DNA from: Pseudophaeomoniella oleicola
Taxonomy: Eukaryota > Ascomycota > Eurotiomycetes > Phaeomoniellales > Phaeomoniellaceae
Length of the DNA stretch: 64,000 nt
Direction of reading: 5' to 3'
Assembly: GCA_003868215.1 (NCBI GenBank)
Contig: QWDQ01000017.1
Span: forward strand, 1 to 64,000
Below the pieces are notes generated by a model. That model was given only the letters and a program-made list of their open reading frames with translations. It was not told where the DNA came from and did not search any database. A program made the translations under genes and the position numbers. Positions 11,608-21,931 of the stretch are shown piece by piece (within the stretch, counting starts at the first letter, position 1; every line of letters starts with the position of its first letter).

Positions 11608-13436
11608 CTATCCGGACTTTTCCTTGTACTCCAAAGTCTTAGCCTCTTTCTCCGCTTTCTCAATTCCGTTCCTCAGCTCGTCTTCCTTCTCGACGATCTT
11701 CAGAGGGAGTTGCTTTCCGACTCCGAAGAACACGAACAATGCCCATTTCCAGCGGAAAGGATTGACAGCAACGGTAAAACAGTACCACCAGATCAATTCA
11801 GAATAGGTGAAGAAGTCGAATGCGCCCGTTGGAGCGAAAGATTTGAGCTTCCGGGTCATCCCGATCCAACATTTGGTCCATTTCTCCCGAGGGCGGGTTA
11901 GGGGATCGATGAGGTAGATCAAGAGAAGACGAGTGTATATGCCAATGTGATAGTTTCCTACAGTCCCAATCGCATTGACATAGGTGCTGTTGATACCCGC
12001 GACAGTAGGATCGGAAGGTGGGAAGACTTGGATATACCTATTCGCATGATGTGTTAGCAGTTAAATCGGATTCTCTAGACGTAGCACAAGCATAGCTCCG
12101 TTACAACTCATCAGTTACAGACTTACCAATTAGGAGGTTGATATGGCGGCTGGAAAAACTCGCCTGGTAGGAACGACAGAGAAGGGCGTTTGAAGCCAGT
12201 CGCCATCACAATAATATCGCCTTCCACGAGCTTTTCTTGTCCAGGTCCACCTTTCGGCACGCCTTGGGCCCGGTGGTTGAATCGAATTCCATTTTCTTCC
12301 ACTTCTTCGATATCACCTCGAAGCCACTCAGCATTTCCAGCTCGGATCTGTTCAAGCAAGTCCGAATTAACCATTGGAGTCTCCATGAACAGCCCGGAAG
12401 ACCCTTTAGAGGGAGCGATGTCTTTCAAGTCACGGTAGAAGAAGAGTCGAAGAATTGACTCGGGTATCCAGGACAGGAGCGTCTCTTGGCCAAATATGTT
12501 GAATGCAAGGAGGACATCGATAAATGGATTGCGCGGAATAATCCATTTCTCTGACCTGAAATTAGTCAGTATCAGCATGCAAGTTCCTAGGAATATCGAA
12601 CGTGCCTTGAAAGGATTGCCACGTCGGCGGCTTGTGCTTTAATTGCAAACTCAACTGCCTCGACTGCGGAAGCTCCACCGCCAACGACGAGGATCTTCTT
12701 GCCTTTACCGTCGACTTTGTCCAATTCGCTACTATGGCAGATGGTGCCCTTGAACTTTTCCTGACCGGGCAGTTGTGGCATTTTCGGATCACCACAGCTC
12801 CCAATGGCAGCGATTACACCATCGTACCGGCCATTAGAAGGGTTATTGATGATCCAGCGACCCCGCTTATCACGGTAGACTTTTTCAACCTTGTGGTTGA
12901 AATGAGTCTTTTTCTGAAGACCGTACCGTTCCCAGAGTTGGCGGACTTGAGAGACAATTTCGCCTTGGGTTGGGTATCCGCCTGACCATTTCACGGATGG
13001 ATGGAATCGATACATGACGCTGTGAATCTGGAGTCCAGATGTTGAATTGACGCGCTTGATTATGGTCAGCGTTTGGAATATCGGTGTATTGGGTGGGCAC
13101 ATACACTCCATATCCCACCTAGATGATCCTCGGGACCGGCCTCGAAGATGGTCACATCAAATCCTAGACTGGGAATCAGTACCAATTTCTCAGCTTCTCG
13201 TGTCATTCGCATACCATGTCCTACAATGTGTGCCGCTGAAGAGACACCAGTCAAACCTGGTCGATCTTAGTGCATGATCGAATACCATTCATTTTGAGGA
13301 TTTCCATACCAGCACCGATCACAGCAATTTTAGGACGATGTAGTTTTTGCCTAGGTGGCGGAGGCTCGGGAGAAAATATGAGATCCAATACCCATTGGAT
13401 CCATGCATATATGAAGTGAATAGGAGAGAACGCCAT
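11608..13436 (-). CDS. flavin-containing monooxygenase (FMO / Baeyer-Villiger-like)
   Basis: Six exons by hand: 13310-13436, 13215-13256, 13105-13163, 12606-13054, 12127-12555 and 11608-12037, giving 511 residues in phase. The protein has an N-terminal hydrophobic segment (residues 4-20) suggesting a membrane anchor. It then has the FAD motif KIAVIGAGLTGVSSAAH, the FMO signature FKGTICHSSEL (FxGxxxHxxx), an NADPH motif LVVGGGASAVEAV, and ATGFKRPSLSFLP near the C-terminal third. The family hydroxylates N or S atoms or inserts oxygen next to ketones using NADPH and O2; the substrate is unknown. The intron at 12556-12605 appears to start with GC rather than GT, because no GT donor keeps the frame into RSEKWIIPRN. 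An ATG 11 codons upstream (13469) is an alternative start. Confidence 0.85.
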
Positions 13437-14697
13437 GCTGCTTGATGATGATGATGTGTATGCTAGCAAAACTTGAAGAGTTGAATAGGTTTACGCCCTT
13501 ACGGTTCCTCCGAACAACAGGGAGACTGTCAACAGGGTCAATCCGACGGGCTTACTGAGGAAACATTGAGTGTAAGAAAAAGAGAAAGTAGAAAGGCAAA
13601 CAGATTATCTGTGCCTCGTAATAAACCGGTTACCCCTGATGATCGACCAGGCGTTGCAAGAAGCATGTCATTTGTGTAGCGTTGCAGTGGATTGAATGCT
13701 TCCATTGGAAGCCGAAGACGAAGATGAAAGACGAAGGTATGACGGAATTGCTGTTGCGTATGTTGAGCATGTGAAAATGAGAATTATTAGTCAATCAATT
13801 ATTGTGCCAATGGACCTTGTTTCCTTCAGCCTACGGGGACGCCCGTGGTCGCATTGAATACAGCGCGTCGCAATTCTGCATATCACAAAGACCATTTCAG
13901 AGATCACTGACAACAAAGCGCCCTTTCATGAGATGAGTTCAATCTCTATATGATCTTTTCTACAAAGATTCGACTATAAAGAGGTAAGAAGTATCTCATC
14001 TGCCCGCAATGATGTTCTCTTCAAATATGATCGTGAGTATTCCGCAGCTGTTGTCTACCACTAGGAGACTGCGCCTACGTAGGTACACGCACTGCTTGCA
14101 TTATTTTGGACCTTCACCATGGGCTCGACACTCGAGATGGAACAAGATCATTTCCAGCAACCATTTCGCGCCGGAACGAGAGATACCACTCAACCATTTA
14201 GCAGACACGTCTATCAGGAGCATCGGGCATACAGACAGATATCACATCCCAAATCGCCGTCGAATTTCGCTCATGGCTCCATAAGTGACGAGACGTTCCA
14301 GCGCTCATTGGCCGGCCTTGCCCATCATCTGCTCGTGACGAAAACAAAACTTGCCTTGTTTGGAGGAGGCACAACACCAGCAGAAAAGAAGGTATCCTTT
14401 GATTGTGTGGGATTGGAGGAACTATCATACTGTACAGTATCGGTCGAACTCGCGCAGCAACTGGTTTTGGCGCAAGAGGAACTTCGCATATTTGCAACGC
14501 GTCCACGACGAGAGGAATCGCTACGCTTGCGACCCCACGGCTCAGCATCTACCTCAAGCGCAGCCTCGTCAGTACAGTTTCGTCGAAACACATCAGGTCC
14601 ACCAGTGTCCAGTGGCCAAGAGAGCAATCATTCTGGTCGCTACCCCTCAGCCGCTCGTACTGGTCCTACGATCCACATAAGCTCAACGCAACGCCAT
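13437..14697. other. divergent upstream region with a long open frame before THP1
   Basis: Upstream of both the minus-strand monooxygenase and plus-strand THP1. From 14119 to 14697 a frame is open and joins THP1 in frame (193 codons, starting MGSTLEMEQDHFQQPF), but other frames are open over the same stretch. Known Thp1/CSN12 proteins begin near the MLDQFLEAVRG start, so I do not include the upstream part. It may be an extension, an upstream exon or untranslated leader. Confidence 0.45.
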
Positions 14698-16578
14698 ATG
14701 CTTGACCAGTTCCTTGAAGCTGTCCGAGGGCCTGTACGGCAGAAAGATGCTGAGCAATTAAGGAACATACTACTGGTGGAGCCACCACTTCCGCCGATAT
14801 ACGACGAGGTTGTCAAGGTTCTGCGTGCGAAGTATCCCAAAGGCAATGATGCTGAGCTTGCGAAGCTATGTGAGGATCTCGCACCACCACATCCGGAAGG
14901 CGGCTCAAGCTGGAGCGCTTTTGGAGAGGTTGTGCGCAGATATTTAATATTCCTTAGAGACTTTGATCCTAATCACTACTTAAACATCTATAATACGTTG
15001 TACGCTCTGCTAAAGTAAGTATCCCAGCCATAAGCCATATTCTACCGGTCAACAACTAACCTAACTAGTCAATGCAATATAGCGCTAAGCGATTCAACAT
15101 ACGGCGTCGTCATATTGCCCACTGTTCTGTACCTCACGAAGGTCCTCGCCAAATTCGCGGTCGCCCTCGACAAGAATCCAGAGGTGGTTGCATCTCAACA
15201 ACGGGGCCAGCAGGCCGACGTAGGAGACAGCGGGCTGGAGAAAGTTGGCTATGTCGAGAAGTCTGCCAACGTTGTACGCGATGCATTCATCAAGTGTCTA
15301 GCCGACAAGTCTGGCTCGGCAGGGTTGGCAGGACCAGGCAGAAGAGGCAAGCCGGAAAACAAAAGGATAGGTATCTACCAGACAGCCAACTTTTGTTTGA
15401 AACTCTTGTTCCAGTGTCGAAAGCTTCGTAATGCGGAGCAGATGTTCGTCAGCATCGACAATCAATCACCGCCCTTGTCCTACTACCCGGCGTCTCAACA
15501 AGTCACCTATCTATACTACCTCGGTCGGTATCATTTCGCCAACAATCATTTCTACCGAGCTCTACTAGCGCTCCAGGCCGCATATGATAAGTGCCATCGA
15601 GACGCTCTCAAGCAGAAGAGACTGATATTGATCTACTTGATCACCTCCAACATCATTCTCGGCAGATTCCCATCTCCGACCCTTCTCAGCAGGCCCGAAG
15701 CCAGTGGCCTCGATCGATATTTCTCACCGCTCTGCCGTATAATCTCCCAAGGGGACATCGTCGGCTTCCGCAACTATCTGGACCTCGACAGTCCCGTGGC
15801 AGAGTGGTTCCTAAAATTCCGCATCCTTCTCCAACTGCGCAACAGATGTGAGGTCCTGGTATGGCGCTCGTTGGTCCGCCGAGTCTTCGTAGCCGTCGGC
15901 TACAAGGCCGAAGATGGCAAAGGCATGCCCTTCCTCCGCCTCTCTCAACTCCAAGCCGCAATCCACCTCCTCGACCGTCAACACCAGAACCACCGCAATC
16001 AACACTCTCCACCCCCTTCTTCTTCTTCTTCTTCTTCAATCGACCCAGACTTCGCCTCCATCCCCGAATCCTGCGCCCTCAAATCCTTCGACCTCGAATC
16101 CGGCTACTACCTCCCAGACCAGCCCCCTTCCTCCATCTCCACGACCCTCCTCCTCCCCCCTCCTGCCCCCTCACCTACAATCACCACAACAACAATCCCC
16201 GAACTAGAATCCCTCCTAACCTCTCTAATCCAACAATCCCTCCTCCACGGCTTCATCACCCACGACAACCCGCGCTTCGCCATCCCCGGCGCCAAACAAC
16301 GCGGCGGTGCCTTACGTACGGGTTTCCCACGTGTCTGGCACGTCATCGTACGCGATCGGATCGAGTCACATCACCCGGTACCGGTACCAGGCTGGGTCCG
16401 AGATCCATTGCCATCATCATCATCTACATCATCGTCAATGAATGGCTCCGGTAATACAAGTGGAAGATTGGGTGCAGCAGCAGGTACGGGAGCAAGCACA
16501 GGAGGAGGAGGTCGAGTAATCAACCTCTCCGGCGCGAGACCCGTCGGTTCTGCTGGCGCTGTCGGCGGTGGTTTTTGA
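14698..16578 (+). CDS. THP1: THP1/CSN12-family PCI-domain protein (TREX-2 mRNA export)
   Basis: Two exons (14698-15014 and 15069-16578) give 608 residues. The protein matches fungal Thp1/CSN12 homologues, relatives of human PCID2. In the TREX-2 complex Thp1 pairs with Sac3 at the nuclear pore to couple transcription to mRNA export; the family was also named as a COP9 signalosome-associated subunit. Recognisable blocks are MLDQFLEAVRGPVRQ at the start, VVILPTVLYLTKVLAKFAV, RIGIYQTANFCLKLLFQCRK, YPASQQVTYLYYLGRYHFAN, and the PCI region with QLRNRCEVLVWRSLVRRVF and HDNPRFAIPGAKQRGG. A TTC microsatellite encodes a serine run near residue 330. The last 50 residues are a Ser/Gly/Ala-rich tail not usual in the family core. 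A long in-frame opening upstream leaves the true start open. Confidence 0.88.
16017..16037 (+). repeat. (TTC)n microsatellite inside THP1
   Basis: About seven tandem TTC units read as a serine run within the linker between the PCI domain halves of THP1. It is in frame, so length changes by whole units would only lengthen or shorten the serine run. Confidence 0.85.
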
Positions 16579-17371
16579 AACCTGAAATATTTATTTTGGA
16601 AAAAGCAACTCGAGTTTGTATAATGTAATTACCTGAAAAGGTAATTTGGTAAATAGGTAGGTAAATGTTCATCAAGATATAAAGGAATACGGACGGACGG
16701 ATATAAGCTGTACAACATCCAAATAAATCAAAGCAAGTTACATCGCAGTCAGTCTCATCTACACTTCCCTTATCAACACACAGACAAAGAACATATACAA
16801 TGAAAATCCTTGGTGTTTATTGTGACTTGAACCAATGTAACCACCTACGCTACCTGCTGTCACGTTGGCCAAGGCAATCTTTGGAAAATTCTGGATTCAT
16901 AGGAGAATACCCAAAAAAGAAAGAACTAAGAATTATGTTCCCGACACGACGAGATCGATTCCATGCCATGGTTCATCGAAGCCCCGAGCCTTAGCAAGAG
17001 AAGAGAAGAAAAAGACAAAAGCATTCCAGGACCAAACATCCCCCAGGCCAGAGAAGAAAACGAAAACTATTTACACACCAGGTATGTTCGCAAAAAATAA
17101 AAAATAAAAACATTCCTGCTGCTGCAACTTTGCTTCAGTTCCTGAATTGGCGGTTTCTTGGAAACCAAAATTATCCCAACGAGTGAACCTGCCCGCCCGA
17201 TCTTGCGGAGGTTTTGATCGATGAAATGTTTGCAGTTCCTGCCGCGAGTAGATCCTGCCTTGCAGTCTTCTTTGAAGTACAATAATCCAGTCGTGAAAAG
17301 CCTCTTCAAGATTTGCTGTAGCCTATCGTCAAAGTCATCCTAACCGTATCTCGATATTAGTGTTACCGCCG
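16579..17371. other. convergent 3' intergenic region
   Basis: Between THP1 (+) and the SH3 membrane protein gene (-). It is A-rich in places (about 16900-17105) and shows no coding signal beyond short frames. It probably holds both 3' untranslated regions. Confidence 0.6.
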
Positions 17372-19774
17372 CTAGAAACTTTGCAGTTCCTTGGCGGCAT
17401 CGGCCGTCTTCTGCTCATCAGTTGTCCTAGCCTGTCCAATAGCCTCGATTGGTATTGACTGCATAGCATTTTGAGCAGGCTTCACTGGTCTCCATCCCAC
17501 CGATTCTGCTCCAGAGCCTGACAATGCACCTCCAGCAGAATTACTTCTCCGTCTCTGCTCAACCGGGGTGGTCGCTTGTCGATCAGCGCCACCATAAGGA
17601 CCCGGTGACATGCTTCGCTTTGGGCCTGGACCGGACGGTCGAACTCGTGGTGAGAGAGGACGAGGAACTTGGTTGTAGGCGCCTGGTCCCATTGGGCTAG
17701 GTTGACGAGGGGTGTTTGGTCGACCTTGAGCTGTCCCCGGACGAGGCGGACCTCCAGCAGGTGACATTGGACGAGGGCCATTCTTCATTCCAGGAGAAGC
17801 TGGCCGTTGCTGGCCTGCTGGTGACTGTGGACGAGGACCTGCCCTCATTGCTGGAGACGCAGGGTGAGGTTGACCTGCAGGGGACGCCGGACGAGGGCCA
17901 TTCTTCATACCAGGAGACATTGGACGACCCTGTGGACCAAATGTGGGTGGACTGGGAGGAGCGCCGTTGGGACCTGGGCCTGGTGGACCACGAGGTGGGC
18001 CCTTAGGACCGGATGGAGGAGCATTGCCAGTCTGTGGTGCGTTTGCAGGGCGAGGCTTGACGGGACGGGCTGAAAGGCATGTTCTAGGGCAGACACCTTG
18101 CTTGGAGCGGTCAAGGCGGATGCACAGACACCAACCATCATCATATTCGTGAATAATTCGCACCAGCTGCCCAGAAAGGAGCTCGAGCTCATCATCCATG
18201 GAAGGCTTGAAATCGAGCTGGACACGATGGACAGTGTTTGCGCCAGGACCACCTGCTGCGGCGGCAGCAGCGGTGTTTGGCGAGACCGGAATCGAGTCGC
18301 TACTCTTAACACTTGCTGGGCTAGATGGACCGTTCTTAAATTGGCCTTGGCCTTTGGTCAGGTCCAGGGGAGCAGGACCTCTACCCTTCGCTGACATTCC
18401 TGCGGTTACAGCTCCAGCAGCGGCAGCTCCGGCAACAGCCGTACCAGCTCCCGCACCCGTCGGACTTGGTCCACGAACATTCAGAGGCGCCGTCTCGCCA
18501 GATGATGGCGGTGGTGTAATAGTGATGGTCGGGCTAGGGGAGCGGTTATTGTCACTGAATGGATTAGAAGGATCTTTGAACGGATTGGCAGGAGTAGGAT
18601 CTGCACGACGCTCCCAAGGACTGCCACCATTAGTGGGTCCAGTCAGAGACCGCTGGGCACCTGCTGCAGCCATAGGCGGGGGTTGCCTGTTGATTCCGGC
18701 GCTTGGAACAATGGCACCAACACCGTTGTTGTTATCCTTGCTACCAAAGAACTGGCTCATTGGACGCAGACTGAGACGTGGCGTTTTCATAGCAGCCTTA
18801 GAGCCGGGCATGGGACCACCCGTACTGGCAAAGGGGTCGACGTTCTTCTCGTTGAGTTCTTCGTTCGCCCGCTTCTTCTTGCCATAGAACCACAGAGCAG
18901 CTCCAGCAGCAAGGGCAGCGACCAGAAGCACGGCAACAGCGATGCCGACTTTCGCTCCGCTTGAAAGACCCTTATGGACGGCCTTTGCGGCAGAAGCGGT
19001 AGCAGTCGCTGAGGCCGAGGCTGAGGTTGCAGAGCTCGAAACTGCAGCCTGTGCGATCAACGGCGATGAGGATGCTGCTCCTACAGCACTCGAGTCTGAA
19101 GCGACAGATTGAATGACCGAAGAAAACAGCGTAGACGACGCTGCTGTCGTGATTGCAACAACCTTTGTGGTGCTATGAGCCTGGGAGGTGGAGGCCGAGG
19201 TCGAAGGGGTGGGCACGGATGAAGAGGCTGCAAGTGTTGCGCTTGTTGCTGTATCGAAAATGCTCGAGGTCGATGGCAACTGTTCAGAACTGCTGGTGGT
19301 CGCTACTACAGCAACTGGTGTGCTCGATTCCTGGACGGCAGAAGTCGTCTGTTGCTCCTGGGAAGTCTGTTGTTGCTGTTGGGTAGTCTCTTGCGGCTGA
19401 GCAGTCGTCGACTCTTCCTGGATTGGCGACGAGGTCTGCTCCTCCGAATGGGAGGCCAATGTCGTATATCCTCCAACGTCACCGGAGAATGTGGGAGTTG
19501 CTGTTACGTATACAGTACTCTTTGCAGTTGTCGATGCCTCTTTGGAGGGCTCGGTCTCGGCAGAAGCACTCGTAGGTTGCTCGGTTGCCTGCGCCTGTTC
19601 GGTTGACTGCTCGGTTGACTGCTCGGTGGCGGAAGATTGAGTTGTCGAGATCTGTTCGGCGGATGCAGTGGCACTGGTCGAAGAACCACCGTCATCGTCA
19701 CTGCCACCGAACAAGTCGGCAAGGTTCTGCCGTTTGACATGTCTGCGATGTCGCAGTTGGTGATTGTGAGCCAT
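17372..19774 (-). CDS. single-pass membrane protein with cytosolic SH3 domain
   Basis: Intronless, 805 residues from the ATG at 19789 or 800 from the more usual-looking MAHNHQLRHRR start at 19774. A Ser/Thr/Gln-rich segment (about 35-275, numbered from the first ATG) looks like a heavily O-glycosylated wall-facing ectodomain. It is followed by one membrane helix (GIAVAVLLVAALAAGAALW, about 282-300), a KKKR stop-transfer, a proline-rich disordered region, and an SH3 domain (about 519-575, VHRVQLDFKPSMDDELELL to GVCPRTCL). The layout is like fungal sensor or polarity proteins such as yeast Fus1, which also carry an SH3 after one membrane pass; orthology is not claimed. The tail after SH3 holds three 20-residue Pro/Gly/Ser repeats. 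No classical signal peptide is visible; the membrane helix may act as signal anchor. Confidence 0.75.
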   Translation of the reverse strand: MAHNHQLRHRRHVKRQNLADLFGGSDDDGGSSTSATASAEQISTTQSSATEQSTEQSTEQAQATEQPTSASAETEPSKEASTTAKSTVYVTATPTFSGDVGGYTTLASHSEEQTSSPIQEESTTAQPQETTQQQQQTSQEQQTTSAVQESSTPVAVVATTSSSEQLPSTSSIFDTATSATLAASSSVPTPSTSASTSQAHSTTKVVAITTAASSTLFSSVIQSVASDSSAVGAASSSPLIAQAAVSSSATSASASATATASAAKAVHKGLSSGAKVGIAVAVLLVAALAAGAALWFYGKKKRANEELNEKNVDPFASTGGPMPGSKAAMKTPRLSLRPMSQFFGSKDNNNGVGAIVPSAGINRQPPPMAAAGAQRSLTGPTNGGSPWERRADPTPANPFKDPSNPFSDNNRSPSPTITITPPPSSGETAPLNVRGPSPTGAGAGTAVAGAAAAGAVTAGMSAKGRGPAPLDLTKGQGQFKNGPSSPASVKSSDSIPVSPNTAAAAAAGGPGANTVHRVQLDFKPSMDDELELLSGQLVRIIHEYDDGWCLCIRLDRSKQGVCPRTCLSARPVKPRPANAPQTGNAPPSGPKGPPRGPPGPGPNGAPPSPPTFGPQGRPMSPGMKNGPRPASPAGQPHPASPAMRAGPRPQSPAGQQRPASPGMKNGPRPMSPAGGPPRPGTAQGRPNTPRQPSPMGPGAYNQVPRPLSPRVRPSGPGPKRSMSPGPYGGADRQATTPVEQRRRSNSAGGALSGSGAESVGWRPVKPAQNAMQSIPIEAIGQARTTDEQKTADAAKELQSF
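17750..17920 (-). repeat. three tandem 60-nt repeats coding SPGMKNGPRP-type units
   Basis: Within the SH3 protein tail, a 20-residue unit of the form SP(G/A)M(K/R)xGPRPxSPAG occurs three times in tandem. At the DNA level, near-identical 28-base segments sit exactly 120 bases apart (about 17769 and 17889). The repeat is in frame and lies C-terminal to the SH3 domain. Confidence 0.75.
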
Positions 19775-19789
19775 GATGCTTGCACTCAA

Positions 19790-21931
19790 GCTTCGAAAGA
19801 TATTTCAGCAGACTAATTCGATGAGAATAGTACCTAAACTAAGTGCGTATTGTAAAGTCGTCGAGACAAAAAGCGCAATCAGATAGGTCGATCTGTATGC
19901 CTAAGAATGAGCGACTGGGCTACTTGTGCTTGAACTTAACGAATGGAAGCAGCAATGCGCGACTGTCGATAAGTGAAGGACGACAGGTGCAATTGTGCAA
20001 GGTCGAGGAAAGAAGGACAATAGTCACAATTGAAGATGGATATTGTGACCGAGCAGTGGTGAAGCAAGCACAAGGAAGAGCGAAAAGGGAAAGAAAGAGT
20101 GAATTGGCAGATTGGATCGAGGCTGGGATACTCCGTAGTAAGGAAGTAATAGTTGAATACTGGACTAAGGTACGAATGATACCGTGTGGATGAAAACCCT
20201 CCTCCTTCTGCAGTCTACTACGTAGTACAATACTGTATTATTTGGTTACTCGAGGTAACTGTCGTTGGGGGTAAGTGATCAAATCAGCCTACTGAGGTAC
20301 TAAGGCATGGTTCCTAGCCAATGTGAGTATCCATACCATCGTCCTGTCGAGCTGCACACTTGAATGATCAGCGGTCTCGTCAATCCATACTTATCAGCTC
20401 CTGGTATAGTTGGCCCCCCATTCAGACCAGGGAGGTCGCCGGTGTGGTCGTCCCAGTAGCGTACTACGTAGTACCATCACTCAACGCCACTTGGCGCATA
20501 AATGTGAAGAAGATGAAGAGAAAGAACAAAAGGGCGATAAGTAGAATACTGAAGACTCGACGGTTTTTTCCAACGGTCAAGTTATCTATCATCCTCCACT
20601 TTCTGGTTCATATCCACTTGGCTTCGCTTGATTTCCGACTCGCGCCAGAGGCTCTCGGCCTCTATCATAGTATAGCGCGTTGAGTGGGACTACTTGTTTT
20701 ATTGTTCTCAGGCGGTTGAATTGGATTGTTTGTGTTATCTGTTTGCATTTCCTTAATTGTCTGTTTTTACCCCTGACCACGCGGAGATTGCATGGAGCAC
20801 TAAAGACAAGCCTAGTCCTTTTCGGTAAATTGGAGCCGGGGGTCCTCGTTGGTTCTGCTTTGAAACATGACCCAATCAACGGCCTCATCACATCAATATC
20901 GACCCCTCATCTCGTCCGTGTAAGTTAGCTCCAGGTACCAGGCACAGCTCGACAGCCCCAACCCATAATATCCGACTTCTCAGTATCTCTTGACTTTCTT
21001 CACGCAGTCGTCTAGATATCCATTGACTACCAACGAGATATAACATATCGTGAACATGTCAAAACAAAATGAATCCATAGCAATAAAAGATCATAGACAG
21101 TAGGCTCATCAAATCACAGTATGTAACTTTTCTTGTGTTAATCAACATCAATGCCTCGAAATCTCAAGAAGTGATCTCACCCGCCAATGACAATACCCAC
21201 AGACGATACAACGGGCTCGTCCTCGGTGGCGAATCTATTTCTAGCACAGCGTTCTCTGTGCTGTTGTTTATTTAGTGATCAGGGATCAAATCAAGCATTT
21301 CGCTTCATTGTGTGTGCATGTCGTGCCTACCCAAATAGGTGTATTCTTTAGACCGCTGTCTTGGAATCATCAAGATGCATGTATACCCGCACTTGTTATT
21401 GTTTGATCGAGTTGACGTCACGATTCTTCGTTCATGTGGTTATTACGCTGTCTGCGTCGCCTATTGTACCTGGTGGTGTAGTATAGGGATAGCATGATGG
21501 TGTCTGGTTGTTCCTGAGGGAAAAAGGCTTCTGGTTTGGATGGTTGCTCACTTACAGCATGAATTATTGGAATCATTTGAGGAGCCCAGTTTAGTATTAT
21601 CATTATTCTTGGGCCAGAGATCTGATGATGCATGGCTGTGACGCTTCTGATGGATCGGAGAAAACCATGCACCGTGTGTCCAAGGTTCGCGACTTATGAT
21701 TTGCCTGACATTGCACGTAGTAGATCGCATTGCAAAAGCTTTCCCGAGGCTTCGTAGATCAACCAGAAAAAGCAGAGCCATACAGAATCCCGTCAACTCC
21801 GCGAGACACTTTCTTCCTCGGTGAAAGAGTATCAATCAATACGTCCCATCCCGCTTTTTAAACGCCCGAGATCATTGTATCCTGTACTTCGTCATTTTTC
21901 TAATTTACATGGAAATTGTGCTCCCACTCCG
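19790..21931. other. 2.1-kb intergenic region with palindromes
   Basis: Lies upstream of the SH3 gene (-) and downstream of NAF1 (-). It contains two exact TACTACGTAGTA palindromes (20216-20227 and 20462-20473, the latter extended to 14 bases). Open frames (for example 19843-20193) are purine-rich and not protein-like. No gene is supported. Confidence 0.55.
20461..20474. repeat. perfect 14-bp palindrome GTACTACGTAGTAC
   Basis: Exact inverted repeat. A 12-bp core copy is at 20216-20227 and another at 59357-59368; shorter relatives occur in several other intergenic regions. Function unknown. Confidence 0.8.

Noticed and set aside
11428-11901. 157-codon plus-strand frame
   Set aside because: It is the antisense shadow of the last exon of the flavin monooxygenase.
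19843-20193. 116-codon plus-strand open frame upstream of the SH3 gene
   Set aside because: Purine-rich, Lys/Arg/Glu-biased sequence with no domain-like pattern, lying in the promoter region of the opposite-strand gene.
21418-21835. Two overlapping minus-strand frames of 84 and 95 codons
   Set aside because: No recognisable domain and unlikely composition; lies downstream of the NAF1 stop, so more likely 3' flank.
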